A stretch of 64,000 bases of DNA from Lachnospiraceae bacterium (GTDB lineage Bacteria > Bacillota > Clostridia > Lachnospirales > Lachnospiraceae). The position numbers and the translations under genes were made by a program. The stretch covers positions 16,728-80,727 of the forward strand of contig JAGBEV010000057.1 in NCBI GenBank assembly GCA_017936785.1, in the 5' to 3' direction. Below the pieces are notes generated by a model that was not told the DNA's origin, searched no databases, and saw nothing but the letters and a program-made list of their open reading frames with translations. The first letter of the stretch is position 1. Each line of letters begins with the position of its first letter. Below, one piece after another: positions 1 to 8,894 of this stretch.

Positions 1-9
1 TGACGAGGT

Positions 10-1128
10 ATGAGAGCAATAGGAATTATTTTAGCCGGCGGTAACAACCACAGAATGGGAGATTTATCCAAAAAAAGAGCTATTTCGGCTATGCCCATTG
101 CAGGAAGTTACCGGGGTATCGATTTTGCATTGAGTAATATGACCAATTCCCATATTCAGAAAGTAGGCGTATTTACCCAATATAATGCCAGAAGTTTAAA
201 TGAACATCTGAGTTCTTCCAAATGGTGGGATTTTGGTAGAAAACAGGGAGGTCTGTTCGTGTTCACGCCAACAGTTACCAGTGATAATAACTCCTGGTAC
301 AGGGGAACTGCAGATGCGATCTATCAAAACCTTTCTTTTTTGAAAGCCAGCCATGAACCTTATGTTGTTATTGCATCCGGTGATTGTGTTTATAAGATGG
401 ACTACAACAAAGTGCTGGAATATCATATTGCAAAGAAAGCAGATATTACAGTGGTATGTAAAGAGATGGATGCCGGAGAAAATGTAGATCGTTATGGTAC
501 TGTTAAGATGAATGAAGATTTCCGTATTGAAGAATTTGAGGAAAAGCCCATTGTAGCAAAATCCAATACGATTTCCTGTGGTATTTATGTCATTCGTAGA
601 AGACAGTTGATCGAACTGATTGAAAAATGTGCGGAAGAAAATCTTTATGATTTTGTTAAGGATATTTTGATCCGTTATAAGAGCCTGAAAAGAATTTACG
701 GCTATAAGATGACGGACTACTGGAAGAATATTGCGACGATTGAAGATTACTTCAATACAAATATGGATTTCCTGAAACCGGAGATCCGCAGGCACTTCTT
801 TAGGGAATATCCGGATATCTACTCCAAAGTAGATGATCTTCCGCCTGCAAAATACAATGTAGGGGCAAAATTGAAAAACTGCCTGATCTCCAGCGGAAGT
901 ATCATTAACGGAACAGTGGAAAATTCAGTTATCTTTAAGAAGGTATTTGTAGGCAATAATTGTACCATTAAAAATTCCGTTATTTTGAATGATGTATACA
1001 TTGGAGACAATACCTACATTGAAAATTGTATTGTGGAAAGCCATGATACGATTCGTGCCAATTCGTATCTGAAAGGGGAAGATGGCATAAAGGTTGTAGT
1101 AGAACAAAATGACAGATTTGTAATCTAA
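10..1128 (+). CDS. glgD: Glucose-1-phosphate adenylyltransferase, GlgD subunit
   Basis: GlgD-type subunit of ADP-glucose pyrophosphorylase, 372 aa, which works with GlgC to supply ADP-glucose for glycogen synthesis in the cytoplasm. The N-terminal nucleotidyltransferase fold opens with LAGGNNHRMGDLSKKRA, a divergent version of the GlgC nucleotide loop as is usual for the GlgD paralogue. From about residue 285 the protein carries hexapeptide repeats of a left-handed beta-helix (NSVIF, NSVIL, YIGDN). The ATG follows GAGG by one base, and bases 1-3 could be the stop codon of an upstream gene, so glgC probably lies just outside the window. Glycogen phosphorylase is encoded at 27997. Function confident; catalytic or regulatory role of this subunit not shown by the sequence. 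Confidence 0.93.
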   Translation: MRAIGIILAGGNNHRMGDLSKKRAISAMPIAGSYRGIDFALSNMTNSHIQKVGVFTQYNARSLNEHLSSSKWWDFGRKQGGLFVFTPTVTSDNNSWYRGTADAIYQNLSFLKASHEPYVVIASGDCVYKMDYNKVLEYHIAKKADITVVCKEMDAGENVDRYGTVKMNEDFRIEEFEEKPIVAKSNTISCGIYVIRRRQLIELIEKCAEENLYDFVKDILIRYKSLKRIYGYKMTDYWKNIATIEDYFNTNMDFLKPEIRRHFFREYPDIYSKVDDLPPAKYNVGAKLKNCLISSGSIINGTVENSVIFKKVFVGNNCTIKNSVILNDVYIGDNTYIENCIVESHDTIRANSYLKGEDGIKVVVEQNDRFVI

Positions 1129-1155
1129 TCTGCAGAAAACTAAGGGGGACACCAG

Positions 1156-1431
1156 ATGAATATTACTGACGTACATGTGCGGAAGATCAGCCATGAGGGA
1201 AAGATGAAAGCAGTTGTATCCATTACTCTGGATGACGTATTTGTAGTACATGACATCAAGGTGATTGACGGTGAAAAAGGATTATTCATTGCAATGCCAA
1301 GTAAAAAAACAGCTGATGGAGAATATCGGGATATCGCACATCCCATCAATTCAGCAACAAGACAGATTATCCAGACAACTATTCTCAGAGCTTATGAGGA
1401 CGCATTGTCCACAGAAGAGCCTGAAGTATAA
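1156..1431 (+). CDS. spoVG: Septation/regulatory protein SpoVG
   Basis: SpoVG, 91 aa, close to the usual family length. In other Firmicutes it is a small site-specific RNA/DNA-binding regulator that affects asymmetric septation and other processes. The family signature is clear at the N-terminus ([11 protein letters not shown]) and in the segment [26 protein letters not shown]-type ribosome site lies about 8 bases before the ATG. It sits 27 bases after glgD with no terminator between, so the two may share a transcript, and it is followed by a strong terminator. Confidence 0.95.
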   Translation: MNITDVHVRKISHEGKMKAVVSITLDDVFVVHDIKVIDGEKGLFIAMPSKKTADGEYRDIAHPINSATRQIIQTTILRAYEDALSTEEPEV

Positions 1432-1466
1432 GGGACTGATATTTCGAGAAGGTTAAACGAGGGTAA

Positions 1467-1503
1467 AAAAGAGGCTGGTGCCATTGGCATCAGCTTCTTT
1501 TTA
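1467..1503 (+). terminator. Rho-independent terminator after spoVG
   Basis: GAGGCTGGTGCC pairs with GGCATCAGCTTC across an ATT loop (with G-U pairs) and is followed by a T run; it closes the glgD-spoVG unit. Confidence 0.85.
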
Positions 1504-1536
1504 CGGGAAATGTCGGTATTTGTCGATTGATGCTGG

Positions 1537-1565
1537 TGGACATAAATCATTTTTTATACTAATAT
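1537..1565 (+). promoter_or_regulatory. Candidate sigma-A promoter for the 1572-1903 RNA
   Basis: TGGACA (1537-1542), 17-base spacer, TAATAT (1560-1565). Start predicted near 1572, after the spoVG terminator. Match is moderate; its value lies in its position in front of a non-coding structured stretch. Confidence 0.4.
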
Positions 1566-1571
1566 TATTGT

Positions 1572-1903
1572 ATAAGAAACACGAAAAATGTCAAAGTATG
1601 AAGACGTTTTTCAATTTCAGATGCCACATTACTTGCATGTCATGTAACGGCAATGCCATATCTTCCATAGGCACTTTCGGACAATGATTCCGGAGTGTCC
1701 GCGTATCGGAATACGGCAGCTTATGTACCCCTTCGGATATTTGTCTGAAATAAGCCGCCGATTGCAGAAATAGAATTCTGCCTTGCCCGAAGTACCTTGG
1801 GTATTTGACGTTACAGGGATGCAATGTGGAAAATAGATAACTGTAACACATTAAAATCAAGGATGGATTCCTGTATGGCAGGAACCCATCTTTGATTTTT
1901 TAC
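1572..1903 (+). ncRNA. Candidate structured non-coding RNA of unknown family
   Basis: No convincing gene lies between spoVG and ddh, yet this stretch is dense with perfect stems: CGGACA/TGTCCG (1678-1683/1696-1701), CGTAT-CGGA-ATACG (1702-1715), CGGCAGCTTAT with ATAAGCCGCCG (1714-1724/1750-1760, one mismatch, exclusive with part of the preceding stem), GCAGAA/TTCTGC (1764-1769/1776-1781), GTTACAG/CTGTAAC (1810-1816/1841-1847), and a terminator stem at 1853-1902. A promoter-like element precedes it. I do not recognise the conserved cores of tmRNA, RNase P, SRP RNA or a lysine riboswitch. It is either an independent RNA of about 330 nt or a long leader for ddh; the second promoter at 2025 favours independence. 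Confidence 0.5.
1853..1902 (+). terminator. Strong terminator ending the 1572-1903 RNA
   Basis: AAAATCAAGGATGG (1853-1866) pairs with CCATCTTTGATTTT (1886-1899); an inner TTCCTG/CAGGAA stem extends it, and Ts follow. No coding gene ends upstream of it, which supports a non-coding transcript. Confidence 0.85.
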
Positions 1904-2024
1904 AGACCGGTCACATATTTATTTACATTAGGTCAGGAAATTCCATAAAATCAAAAAATGAAGTTTATAAATGGGGAGGTTTTTGGTATGATATTAAGGC
2001 AGGAAAGTGTAATGAGTAATATAC

Positions 2025-2052
2025 TTTCACATTAGTTTTTGAATGATATACT
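2025..2052 (+). promoter_or_regulatory. Candidate sigma-A promoter for ddh
   Basis: TTTCAC (2025-2030), 16-base spacer, TATACT (2047-2052). An inverted repeat GAAAGT (2003-2008)/ACTTTC (2023-2028) overlaps the -35 box and could be an operator. The promoter covers the earlier in-frame ATG at 2039, arguing that ddh starts at 2075. Confidence 0.55.
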
Positions 2053-2074
2053 ATATGGAAGGGAAGGAAAAGAA

Positions 2075-3055
2075 ATGAAAATCGGAATTATCGGTTACGG
2101 AAATTTAGGAAGAGGAATTGAATGTGCCATTAAGCAGAATGCGGATATGGAGCTGGCAGCAGTATTTACCAGAAGAAATCCTTCGGACGTAAAGATATTG
2201 ACAGAAGGAGTTCCGGTGTATCCTGTAGATGAGATCGAAAAGATGGAGGGTAAACTGGATGTAGTGGTTCTTTGCGGCGGAAGCGCAACTGACCTGCCAA
2301 GACAGACACCGGTATATGCAAAATATTTTAATGTTATTGACAGCTTTGATACCCATGCAAGAATACCGGAGCATTTTGAACAGGTGGATGCTGCAGCAAA
2401 GGAAGGCGGTCATGTGGCATTGATCTCCTGCGGCTGGGACCCGGGTATGTTTTCTTTGAACAGATTATATGCAAATGCTATTTTGCCGGAAGGCAATGAT
2501 TATACTTTCTGGGGAAAAGGTGTCAGCCAGGGACATTCAGACGCCATCCGCCGTGTAGAGGGAGTAAAGGACGGCAAACAATATACAATCCCTGTAGAGG
2601 AGGCTTTAAAGGAAGTCAGAAGCGGAAGCAATCCCCAGCTTTCTACAAGACAGAAACATATCAGAGAATGTTTTGTAGTTCCCGAGGAAGGAGCAGATCT
2701 GGCAAAGATCGAAGAGACCATCAAGAATATGCCCAATTACTTTGCGGATTATGATACCACTGTACATTTTATCAGTGAAGATGAATTAAAGAGAGATCAC
2801 AGCGGAATACCCCATGGAGGATTTGTATTCAGAACAGGAGTTACAGGCTGGGACAAGGAAAACAAGCATGTTATTGAATACAGCTTAAAGCTGGACTCCA
2901 ATCCGGAATTTACTGCTTCCGTGCTTCTTGCTTTTGCAAGAGCTGTCAACCGCCTCCATCAGGAAGGACAGACAGGCTGCAAGACCGTATTTGATATTGC
3001 GCCTGCATATCTCAGCCCTAAATCGGGAGAAGAATTGAGAAAGCATTTATTATAA
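2075..3055 (+). CDS. ddh: meso-Diaminopimelate D-dehydrogenase
   Basis: NADPH-dependent meso-diaminopimelate dehydrogenase, 326 aa, close to the well-studied corynebacterial enzyme. It reductively aminates tetrahydrodipicolinate in one step to meso-DAP for lysine and peptidoglycan. The N-terminal Rossmann loop reads IGYGNLGRG; DSFDTHARIPEHF and CGWDPGMFSL are characteristic substrate-side segments. The start at 2075 has a GGAAGGGAAGG ribosome site; an upstream ATG at 2039 lies inside the -10 region. It is a single-gene unit with its own promoter, followed 57 bases later by pth. Confidence 0.93.
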   Translation: MKIGIIGYGNLGRGIECAIKQNADMELAAVFTRRNPSDVKILTEGVPVYPVDEIEKMEGKLDVVVLCGGSATDLPRQTPVYAKYFNVIDSFDTHARIPEHFEQVDAAAKEGGHVALISCGWDPGMFSLNRLYANAILPEGNDYTFWGKGVSQGHSDAIRRVEGVKDGKQYTIPVEEALKEVRSGSNPQLSTRQKHIRECFVVPEEGADLAKIEETIKNMPNYFADYDTTVHFISEDELKRDHSGIPHGGFVFRTGVTGWDKENKHVIEYSLKLDSNPEFTASVLLAFARAVNRLHQEGQTGCKTVFDIAPAYLSPKSGEELRKHLL

Positions 3056-3112
3056 TCTGCTGACAGGCAAAAATGAGAGTCAGAAAAAGCAGATCGGGGA
3101 CAGGTAAGAACA

Positions 3113-3682
3113 ATGTTTATAATTGCAGGACTTGGAAATCCTTCCAGGGAATATGATAAAACAAGACATAATGCAGGCTTTGATACAGTTGACTATCTGG
3201 CAGAAAAGCATGGGATCAGCATCAGTGAAAAGAAACATAAGGCGCTGGTTGGAAAAGGCATCATCGCCGGTGAGAAAGTAATTCTCATAAAGCCTCAGAC
3301 CTTTATGAATTTAAGCGGGGAGAGTATCCGTGCTGTATTGGATTTTTATAAGGCGGATGAGAGAGAAGAACTGATCGTGGTTTATGATGATATTTCCTTG
3401 CCGCCGGGGCAGCTTCGAATCCGCAAAAAGGGCAGTGCAGGCGGACATAATGGCATTAAAAATATAATTGCCCATCTGGGGCATGACACCTTTATGCGGG
3501 TAAAGGTCGGTGTAGGTGAAAAGCCTCAGGGATATGATCTGGCAGATTATGTACTGGGCAGGTTTTCCAAAGAGGACCGGGCGGTCATGGAGGAGGCTTT
3601 TAAGGAGGCTGCAGATGCCATTGAGGTCATGATAACAGAAGGACCGGATGCAGCGATGAATTTATATAATAAAAAGAAATGA
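3113..3682 (+). CDS. pth: Peptidyl-tRNA hydrolase
   Basis: Peptidyl-tRNA hydrolase, 189 aa, full length. It releases peptides from tRNAs that drop off ribosomes. The N-terminus carries the signature GLGNPSREYDKTRHNAGF with the catalytic His at residue 19, and the conserved PQTFMNLSG and YDDISLPPG segments follow. The order pth-mfd is common in Firmicutes; mfd begins 37 bases downstream, so they are probably co-transcribed. Confidence 0.96.
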   Translation: MFIIAGLGNPSREYDKTRHNAGFDTVDYLAEKHGISISEKKHKALVGKGIIAGEKVILIKPQTFMNLSGESIRAVLDFYKADEREELIVVYDDISLPPGQLRIRKKGSAGGHNGIKNIIAHLGHDTFMRVKVGVGEKPQGYDLADYVLGRFSKEDRAVMEEAFKEAADAIEVMITEGPDAAMNLYNKKK

Positions 3683-3719
3683 CTGCCTGAACGGAAAGAA
3701 ATAGAAAGAGGAATAAACA

Positions 3720-6700
3720 GTGAAAGTATTACAGGATTGTCTAAAGGGGCTTTCGGATTTTGAGGAAATGCAAAAGAGTATACAGAGCGGAAAAAGCATA
3801 GCTGTTTCCGGCTGTGTGGATTCTCAAAAAGTTCATATGATGTGGGGGCTTTCCGAAGACTTTCCTTATCGGGTCGTTGCCACTTATTCCGATAAAAGGG
3901 CAAGGGAGCTTTATGAGGACTTTTCCTTTTATACTAAGGATGTGCTGTATTTTCCGGCAAAGGATTTTATCTTTTTCCAGGCAGATATTCACAGCAACAA
4001 GGTAACAAGGGAAAGAATAGCAGTATACCGCAGAATTTTAGAGGCGGAACCGGTTACGATCATTACGACTTTTGATGCTTTTATGGCTCCCTGTATGCCA
4101 TTGGGTGTTATGGAAAAGAACGTTATCATGCTGGATGGGGACAGTGTGGTGGATGAAAAAGCGCTGGCAGCCAAACTGGTGCGCATGGGATATGAAAGGG
4201 TTCCCCAGGTGGAAGCAGGAGGTCAGTTTTCCATTCGGGGCGGGATCATAGATGTATTTGATCTGACAGAGGAAAATCCTTATCGTATTGAACTGTGGGG
4301 GGATGAAATTGACTCCATCCGCAGCTTTGATGTGCTGAGCCAGAGGTCTATTGAACAGCTTTCAGAGATCATCATTTATCCGGCTACAGAGCTCCTTCTG
4401 ACTTCAAAACAGAGGGAAGAAGGGCTTGAAAAGATCCAAAAAGAAGCAAAACAGGTGGAAAAGACATTCCGGGAAGCACATGAGCCGGAGCTTGCCGCAA
4501 GAGTCAGGAATCAGATAGAGACTCTCCGGGAGCAGCTGGAGGAATTTGGTGTTCTGGCAAACCTGGATAGTTATATCCACTATTTCTGTGAGGAAACTGC
4601 TTCTTTTCCCCAGCTTTTGTCAAAGGAAGAGACCATATTTTTTATAGATGAGCCCCTTCATGTGGCAGAGCATACAGATGCCATTGAACTGGAGTTTCGG
4701 GAAAGCATGAAAAACCGTCTGGAGAAAGGCTATACCCTGCCGGGACAGACTGAAATTCTCTATCCGGCGAAGGAGATATTGGCGGGATTGCAAAAGAGAT
4801 TTCTTGCATGTATTTCCACTTTAGATGGAAGAACTCCGGGAATTGATATAGATAAGAAATATTATATTACGGCGAAAAGTATTCAGTCCTTTCATAACAG
4901 CTTTGAAGAACTTTGTAAAGAGTTAAAACGCTACAAAAAGAACAGTTATCAGGTACTGCTGGTTACGCCTTCCCGTACCAGGGCAAAAAGGCTGGCTGAT
5001 GAATTGCGGGATATGGAGTTGTCATGCTTTTACAGTGAAAATGCAGAGGATGTCCCTGATAAGGGGCAGATCATGTCCGTATATGGACAGATTTTAAAAG
5101 GATTTGAATACCCTCATTTGAAATTTGCAGTTATAGCGGAAAGTGATATATTCGGCAGCAAGGGTGTTAAGAAGAAAAAGAAAAAACGCTATGAAGGTCA
5201 GAAGATCAACGATTTTACGGACTTAAAGGTGGGAGATTATGTAGTTCATGAAAGCCATGGACTGGGTGTTTACCAGGGCATTGAAAAGGTAGAGATCGAT
5301 CATGTGGTCAAGGATTATATGAAGATTGCCTATCGGGACGGAGGAATCCTTTATGTACGTGCCACAGGTTTTGATGTGATCCAAAAATATGCTGCCGCCG
5401 ATGCAAAGAAGCCCAAATTAAATAAATTGGGCACTCAGGAATGGGAAAAGACCAAAACGAAGGTAAAGGGCGCAGTTTCTGAGGTGGCGAAGGAACTGGT
5501 GGAGCTTTATGCTGCACGTGCCAACAAGGAAGGCTTTGCATATGGAAAAGATACTGTATGGCAAAAGGAATTTGAAGAGTTGTTTCCCTATGAGGAGACG
5601 GAAGATCAGCTGATCGCCATTGAAGCTACCAAAAAGGACATGGAAAGCACAAAGATCATGGACCGTCTGGTCTGTGGGGACGTAGGCTTTGGTAAGACGG
5701 AGATCGCAATCCGTGCTGCTTTTAAGGCGGTTCAGGAAGGAAAGCAGGTAGTGTATCTGGTACCCACTACTATTTTGGCAAAACAGCATTATGATACCTT
5801 CAAGCAAAGAATGAAAGATTATCCTGTTACCATAGAAATGCTGTCTCGTTTCCGTACTTCGGCAGAGCAGAAGCATACCATTGAAGAAATGAAAAAGGGC
5901 ATGGTGGATATTGTCATAGGCACTCACAGAGTGCTCTCCAAGGATGTGGCATATAAGGATCTGGGACTTTTGATCATTGATGAGGAACAGCGGTTCGGAG
6001 TTACCCACAAGGAAAAGATCAAGCAGCTAAAAAACAATGTGGATGTTCTGACGCTGACTGCCACCCCTATTCCCAGAACTCTTCATATGAGCCTGATCGG
6101 AATCAGGGATATGAGCGTACTGGAGGAGGCACCTAACGATCGTATGCCCATTCAGACCTATGTGATGGAATACAATGAGGAGATGGTCAGGGAAGCCATT
6201 AACAGGGAATTAGCAAGGAACGGACAGGTTTATTATGTGTACAACCGGGTGGATTCCATTGCAGAGATCACAGCATCAGTACAGGCGCTGGTTCCCGATG
6301 CGGTAGTTGCATTTGCCCACGGGCAGATGAAGGAATCGGAACTGGAGAAGATATTGTACGAATTCATCAACGGTGAGATCGATGTGCTGGTGGCAACTAC
6401 CATTATTGAGACAGGTATCGATATCCCCAATGTAAACACCATGATCATTCATGATTCAGACAGCATGGGGCTGTCCCAGCTTTACCAGTTGCGAGGCCGT
6501 GTGGGAAGAAGTAACCGAAATGCCTATGCCTTTCTGATGTACCGGAGGAATAAGGTATTAAAGGAAGTGGCGGAAAAGAGGCTGGAAGCCATCAAGGAGT
6601 TTACGGACTTAGGAAGCGGCTTTAAGATCGCCATGAAGGATCTGGAGATCAGGGGAGCCGGAAACCTTTTGGGAAAAATGCAGCATGGACATATGGAAGC

Positions 6701-7247
6701 AGTAGGATATGACCTTTACTGTAAAATGTTAAATGAAGCAGTAAAGCATTTGAAAGGAATTGATCTGAAAGAAGATTTCCAGACCACCATCGATCTGGAC
6801 ATCAATGCTTTCATTCCGGCAGAGTATATCTTAAACGAATTTCAAAAGCTGGATATCTATAAGAGAATCGCAGCAATTGAAAACGAGGAAGAATGTGATG
6901 ACATGCGTGCCGAGCTTCTGGACCGTTTCGGAAGTCTTCCCGGGGCGGTGGAAAACCTGCTTCAGATATCCCTGATCCGTGCCAGGGCACACCGGATGTA
7001 TGTGGAAGAGATCAAGGGCAAAAAAGATGGGATAACGGTAATCATGAATGTAAGAGCGGATATCAGGGCGGAGAATATTCCCCTTGTCATAGAAGAGCTG
7101 GGAGGAAAAATAAAATTTACCATGAAGAATATTCCAACATTTACCTATAAGCTTTACCCTACCGGATTTGACAAAAAGGATGAAGAAATGCTTTTGGAGA
7201 CCACGGCAAAGATCATTGCCTGTATGGAAAAACATCTGATGCTGTAG
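3720..7247 (+). CDS. mfd: Transcription-repair coupling factor Mfd
   Basis: Mfd, 1175 aa, full length. It binds RNA polymerase stalled at DNA damage, pushes it off and recruits UvrA. Visible parts are a UvrB-like N-terminal region, a CarD-like polymerase-interaction domain ([17 protein letters not shown], near residue 505), and a RecG-like superfamily 2 motor with Walker A GDVGFGKT (Lys 659), DEEQ (754-757) and the TATPIPRTL motif. A RecG-like segment RGRVGRS and a C-terminal TRCF domain complete it. The start is GTG at 3720 with AGAGG 8 bases before. Confidence 0.96.
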   Translation: MKVLQDCLKGLSDFEEMQKSIQSGKSIAVSGCVDSQKVHMMWGLSEDFPYRVVATYSDKRARELYEDFSFYTKDVLYFPAKDFIFFQADIHSNKVTRERIAVYRRILEAEPVTIITTFDAFMAPCMPLGVMEKNVIMLDGDSVVDEKALAAKLVRMGYERVPQVEAGGQFSIRGGIIDVFDLTEENPYRIELWGDEIDSIRSFDVLSQRSIEQLSEIIIYPATELLLTSKQREEGLEKIQKEAKQVEKTFREAHEPELAARVRNQIETLREQLEEFGVLANLDSYIHYFCEETASFPQLLSKEETIFFIDEPLHVAEHTDAIELEFRESMKNRLEKGYTLPGQTEILYPAKEILAGLQKRFLACISTLDGRTPGIDIDKKYYITAKSIQSFHNSFEELCKELKRYKKNSYQVLLVTPSRTRAKRLADELRDMELSCFYSENAEDVPDKGQIMSVYGQILKGFEYPHLKFAVIAESDIFGSKGVKKKKKKRYEGQKINDFTDLKVGDYVVHESHGLGVYQGIEKVEIDHVVKDYMKIAYRDGGILYVRATGFDVIQKYAAADAKKPKLNKLGTQEWEKTKTKVKGAVSEVAKELVELYAARANKEGFAYGKDTVWQKEFEELFPYEETEDQLIAIEATKKDMESTKIMDRLVCGDVGFGKTEIAIRAAFKAVQEGKQVVYLVPTTILAKQHYDTFKQRMKDYPVTIEMLSRFRTSAEQKHTIEEMKKGMVDIVIGTHRVLSKDVAYKDLGLLIIDEEQRFGVTHKEKIKQLKNNVDVLTLTATPIPRTLHMSLIGIRDMSVLEEAPNDRMPIQTYVMEYNEEMVREAINRELARNGQVYYVYNRVDSIAEITASVQALVPDAVVAFAHGQMKESELEKILYEFINGEIDVLVATTIIETGIDIPNVNTMIIHDSDSMGLSQLYQLRGRVGRSNRNAYAFLMYRRNKVLKEVAEKRLEAIKEFTDLGSGFKIAMKDLEIRGAGNLLGKMQHGHMEAVGYDLYCKMLNEAVKHLKGIDLKEDFQTTIDLDINAFIPAEYILNEFQKLDIYKRIAAIENEEECDDMRAELLDRFGSLPGAVENLLQISLIRARAHRMYVEEIKGKKDGITVIMNVRADIRAENIPLVIEELGGKIKFTMKNIPTFTYKLYPTGFDKKDEEMLLETTAKIIACMEKHLML

Positions 7248-7305
7248 GATAGTATAGACTTGATCGGCAGGGAGATACACAAATCATACAAAGGAGGCTG
7301 TATGG

Positions 7306-8250
7306 ATGTATACTTATTCATTGCAGCAATGGCTGCTGTTCTTTTTTACTTATTGTTTTCTGGGCTGGTGCTGGGAGTCCGCTTATGTGTCCGTTAAACA
7401 GAAGCACTGGGTCAACAGGGGATTTTTAAACGGACCCTTTCTGCCCATTTACGGCTCCGGCGCACTGGCAGTTCTGGTAGCAACCCTTCCCGTTCGGGAA
7501 TATCCGGCATTGGTCTATGTGTTCGGATTGATCGGGGCGACTCTTTTGGAACTGGTAACAGGTATCTGTATGGAGCGGTTGTTTCATGTGCGGTACTGGG
7601 ATTACAGCAACCAGAAATTTAATTTTAAGGGGCATATTTGTTTGAGCTCATCTATTGCATGGGGATTTTTTTCTCTGGCGATGATCTATGGATTTCATAA
7701 ACCAATCGAAAGCCTGGTGACGGGGCTGCCATATTGGTTAGAAAATACAGCCGCTTTTATTCTGACTGCCGTAATTGCAGGAGACTTTGCAGTCAGCTTC
7801 AAAACAGCTATGGAACTGCGGGATATTCTGGATGGAATGGAACGTGTGAAAGAAGAGATGAGAAGGATGCAGAGAAGGGCGGAGATCATCGAAGCCTTCC
7901 TTGCAGACAGTGCAGAGAAGAAGAGCGAGGAACTGCAGGAAAAGAAGGAAGAATTGCTGGAACGCAGGGACGAGTTTAAGGAGGAATTGCAGGAATTCAA
8001 GGACGAATTCAAGGCAGGTGTACAGGGACGCAAAGAAGATGTTGTGGATGAATTGCGCCAGATCCGTGAAAAACAGCAGATGTATGTTGAAAGAATGAAG
8101 AACGGCATCAGGAGAAATGTATCTGTAGAGCATATGTTAAAGAGAAATCCCACAGCGGTTTCCGGTAAATATGCTGCAGTTTTCAGGGAATATAAGGAAC
8201 AATTCATAAACAATGTAAAAGAAGAAATAGAAGAGAGATTGAAGCGATGA
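7306..8250 (+). CDS. CmpB-type putative ABC-transporter membrane protein with coiled-coil tail
   Basis: Integral membrane protein, 314 aa, resembling the CmpB/'putative ABC transporter type IV' family (motifs FTYCFLGWCWE, NRGFLNGPFLPIYG, and RYWDYSNQ). About five membrane segments fill residues 1-185. The C-terminal third is a highly charged coiled coil of EEL/EFK heptad-like repeats, longer than in many relatives, probably cytoplasmic. The transported substrate is unknown and no ATPase lies nearby. The next gene overlaps its end by 4 bases (ATGA), implying translational coupling. Confidence 0.75.
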   Translation: MYTYSLQQWLLFFFTYCFLGWCWESAYVSVKQKHWVNRGFLNGPFLPIYGSGALAVLVATLPVREYPALVYVFGLIGATLLELVTGICMERLFHVRYWDYSNQKFNFKGHICLSSSIAWGFFSLAMIYGFHKPIESLVTGLPYWLENTAAFILTAVIAGDFAVSFKTAMELRDILDGMERVKEEMRRMQRRAEIIEAFLADSAEKKSEELQEKKEELLERRDEFKEELQEFKDEFKAGVQGRKEDVVDELRQIREKQQMYVERMKNGIRRNVSVEHMLKRNPTAVSGKYAAVFREYKEQFINNVKEEIEERLKR

Positions 8251-8609
8251 AATTTATACCTTTATCAAAAAAAGCAGGTTGGGATATGCCAACACAGGAA
8301 AGCCTGAAAGAAGAATTTGACAATGCCGGGCAATTTGGAGAAATCAGAGTCGGAAAGGACCATTTGTTTTATAGAAGCTTTATCCGCGTGCGTTTTGTGC
8401 CTTTCAGGGAATGCAGCCGGATCTTTTTGCGGATAGAATTTGGAGAATACGGAGAATTTCCTGTTCATGAGCATTATATTATAGCAAAGACCAGACAGGA
8501 AGAAGAATTTGCTCTGCGGCTGGACCGGCCTGATGATGCTAAAAATGTCATGGTATTTTTGGCAAAGAATCACAAGGGAATAGAGCTGGGAAAAGATAGG
8601 GAAAAATAG
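8247..8609 (+). CDS. Hypothetical protein, 120 aa
   Basis: Soluble 120-aa protein that I do not recognise. It has no signal or membrane segment and looks like a mixed alpha/beta fold with basic and acidic patches. The ATG overlaps the stop of the CmpB-like gene as ATGA, so it is translationally coupled and probably works with that membrane protein. It is the middle gene of a run of tightly spaced genes leading into the histidine kinase at 8895. Confidence 0.75.
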   Translation: MKFIPLSKKAGWDMPTQESLKEEFDNAGQFGEIRVGKDHLFYRSFIRVRFVPFRECSRIFLRIEFGEYGEFPVHEHYIIAKTRQEEEFALRLDRPDDAKNVMVFLAKNHKGIELGKDREK

Positions 8610-8651
8610 AAACTTAAAATGCGGGACGGAAATTTGCCAGGAGGTTTGAAT

Positions 8652-8867
8652 ATGGATGAAAATGCAATGATAGAAGAAATTTTAAAGCATTTGGATGGTG
8701 AAACCGGACAGGGAGTTGCACGAATGAGTGTACAGATCGATGAGAATTCCCGGGAGGATAAACAGGTAGATCACGGGTGCTGTCATATGTATGGAAGACC
8801 GGCCAGTGAGACCGTAGCACTTTTGGATATGTATACGGATATCAGCCACGGGGAGGCTGATCGTTAA
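8652..8867 (+). CDS. Small acidic protein, 71 aa
   Basis: Small acidic protein of 71 aa, family not recognised. The start at 8652 is chosen because AGGAGG lies 9 bases upstream; an in-frame ATG at 8619 has no comparable site. The C-terminal half contains the distinctive segment GCCHMYGRPASETVALLD, with a Cys-Cys-His that could bind a metal. It is 27 bases upstream of the hybrid kinase and probably in the same transcript. Confidence 0.65.
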   Translation: MDENAMIEEILKHLDGETGQGVARMSVQIDENSREDKQVDHGCCHMYGRPASETVALLDMYTDISHGEADR

Positions 8868-8894
8868 AAGGTGTATGTGTTAGGAGGGGACAAA

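Noticed and set aside
1572-1903. Lysine riboswitch or tmRNA, RNase P, SRP RNA
   Set aside because: The conserved core sequences of these RNAs were not found, although ddh would make a lysine switch attractive.
5418-6008. A 196-aa minus-strand frame inside mfd
   Set aside because: It is the antisense shadow of the helicase region; no ribosome site and codon pattern follows mfd.
7695-8213. 172-aa minus-strand frame rich in Ser
   Set aside because: Antisense of the charged coiled-coil tail of the CmpB-like gene.
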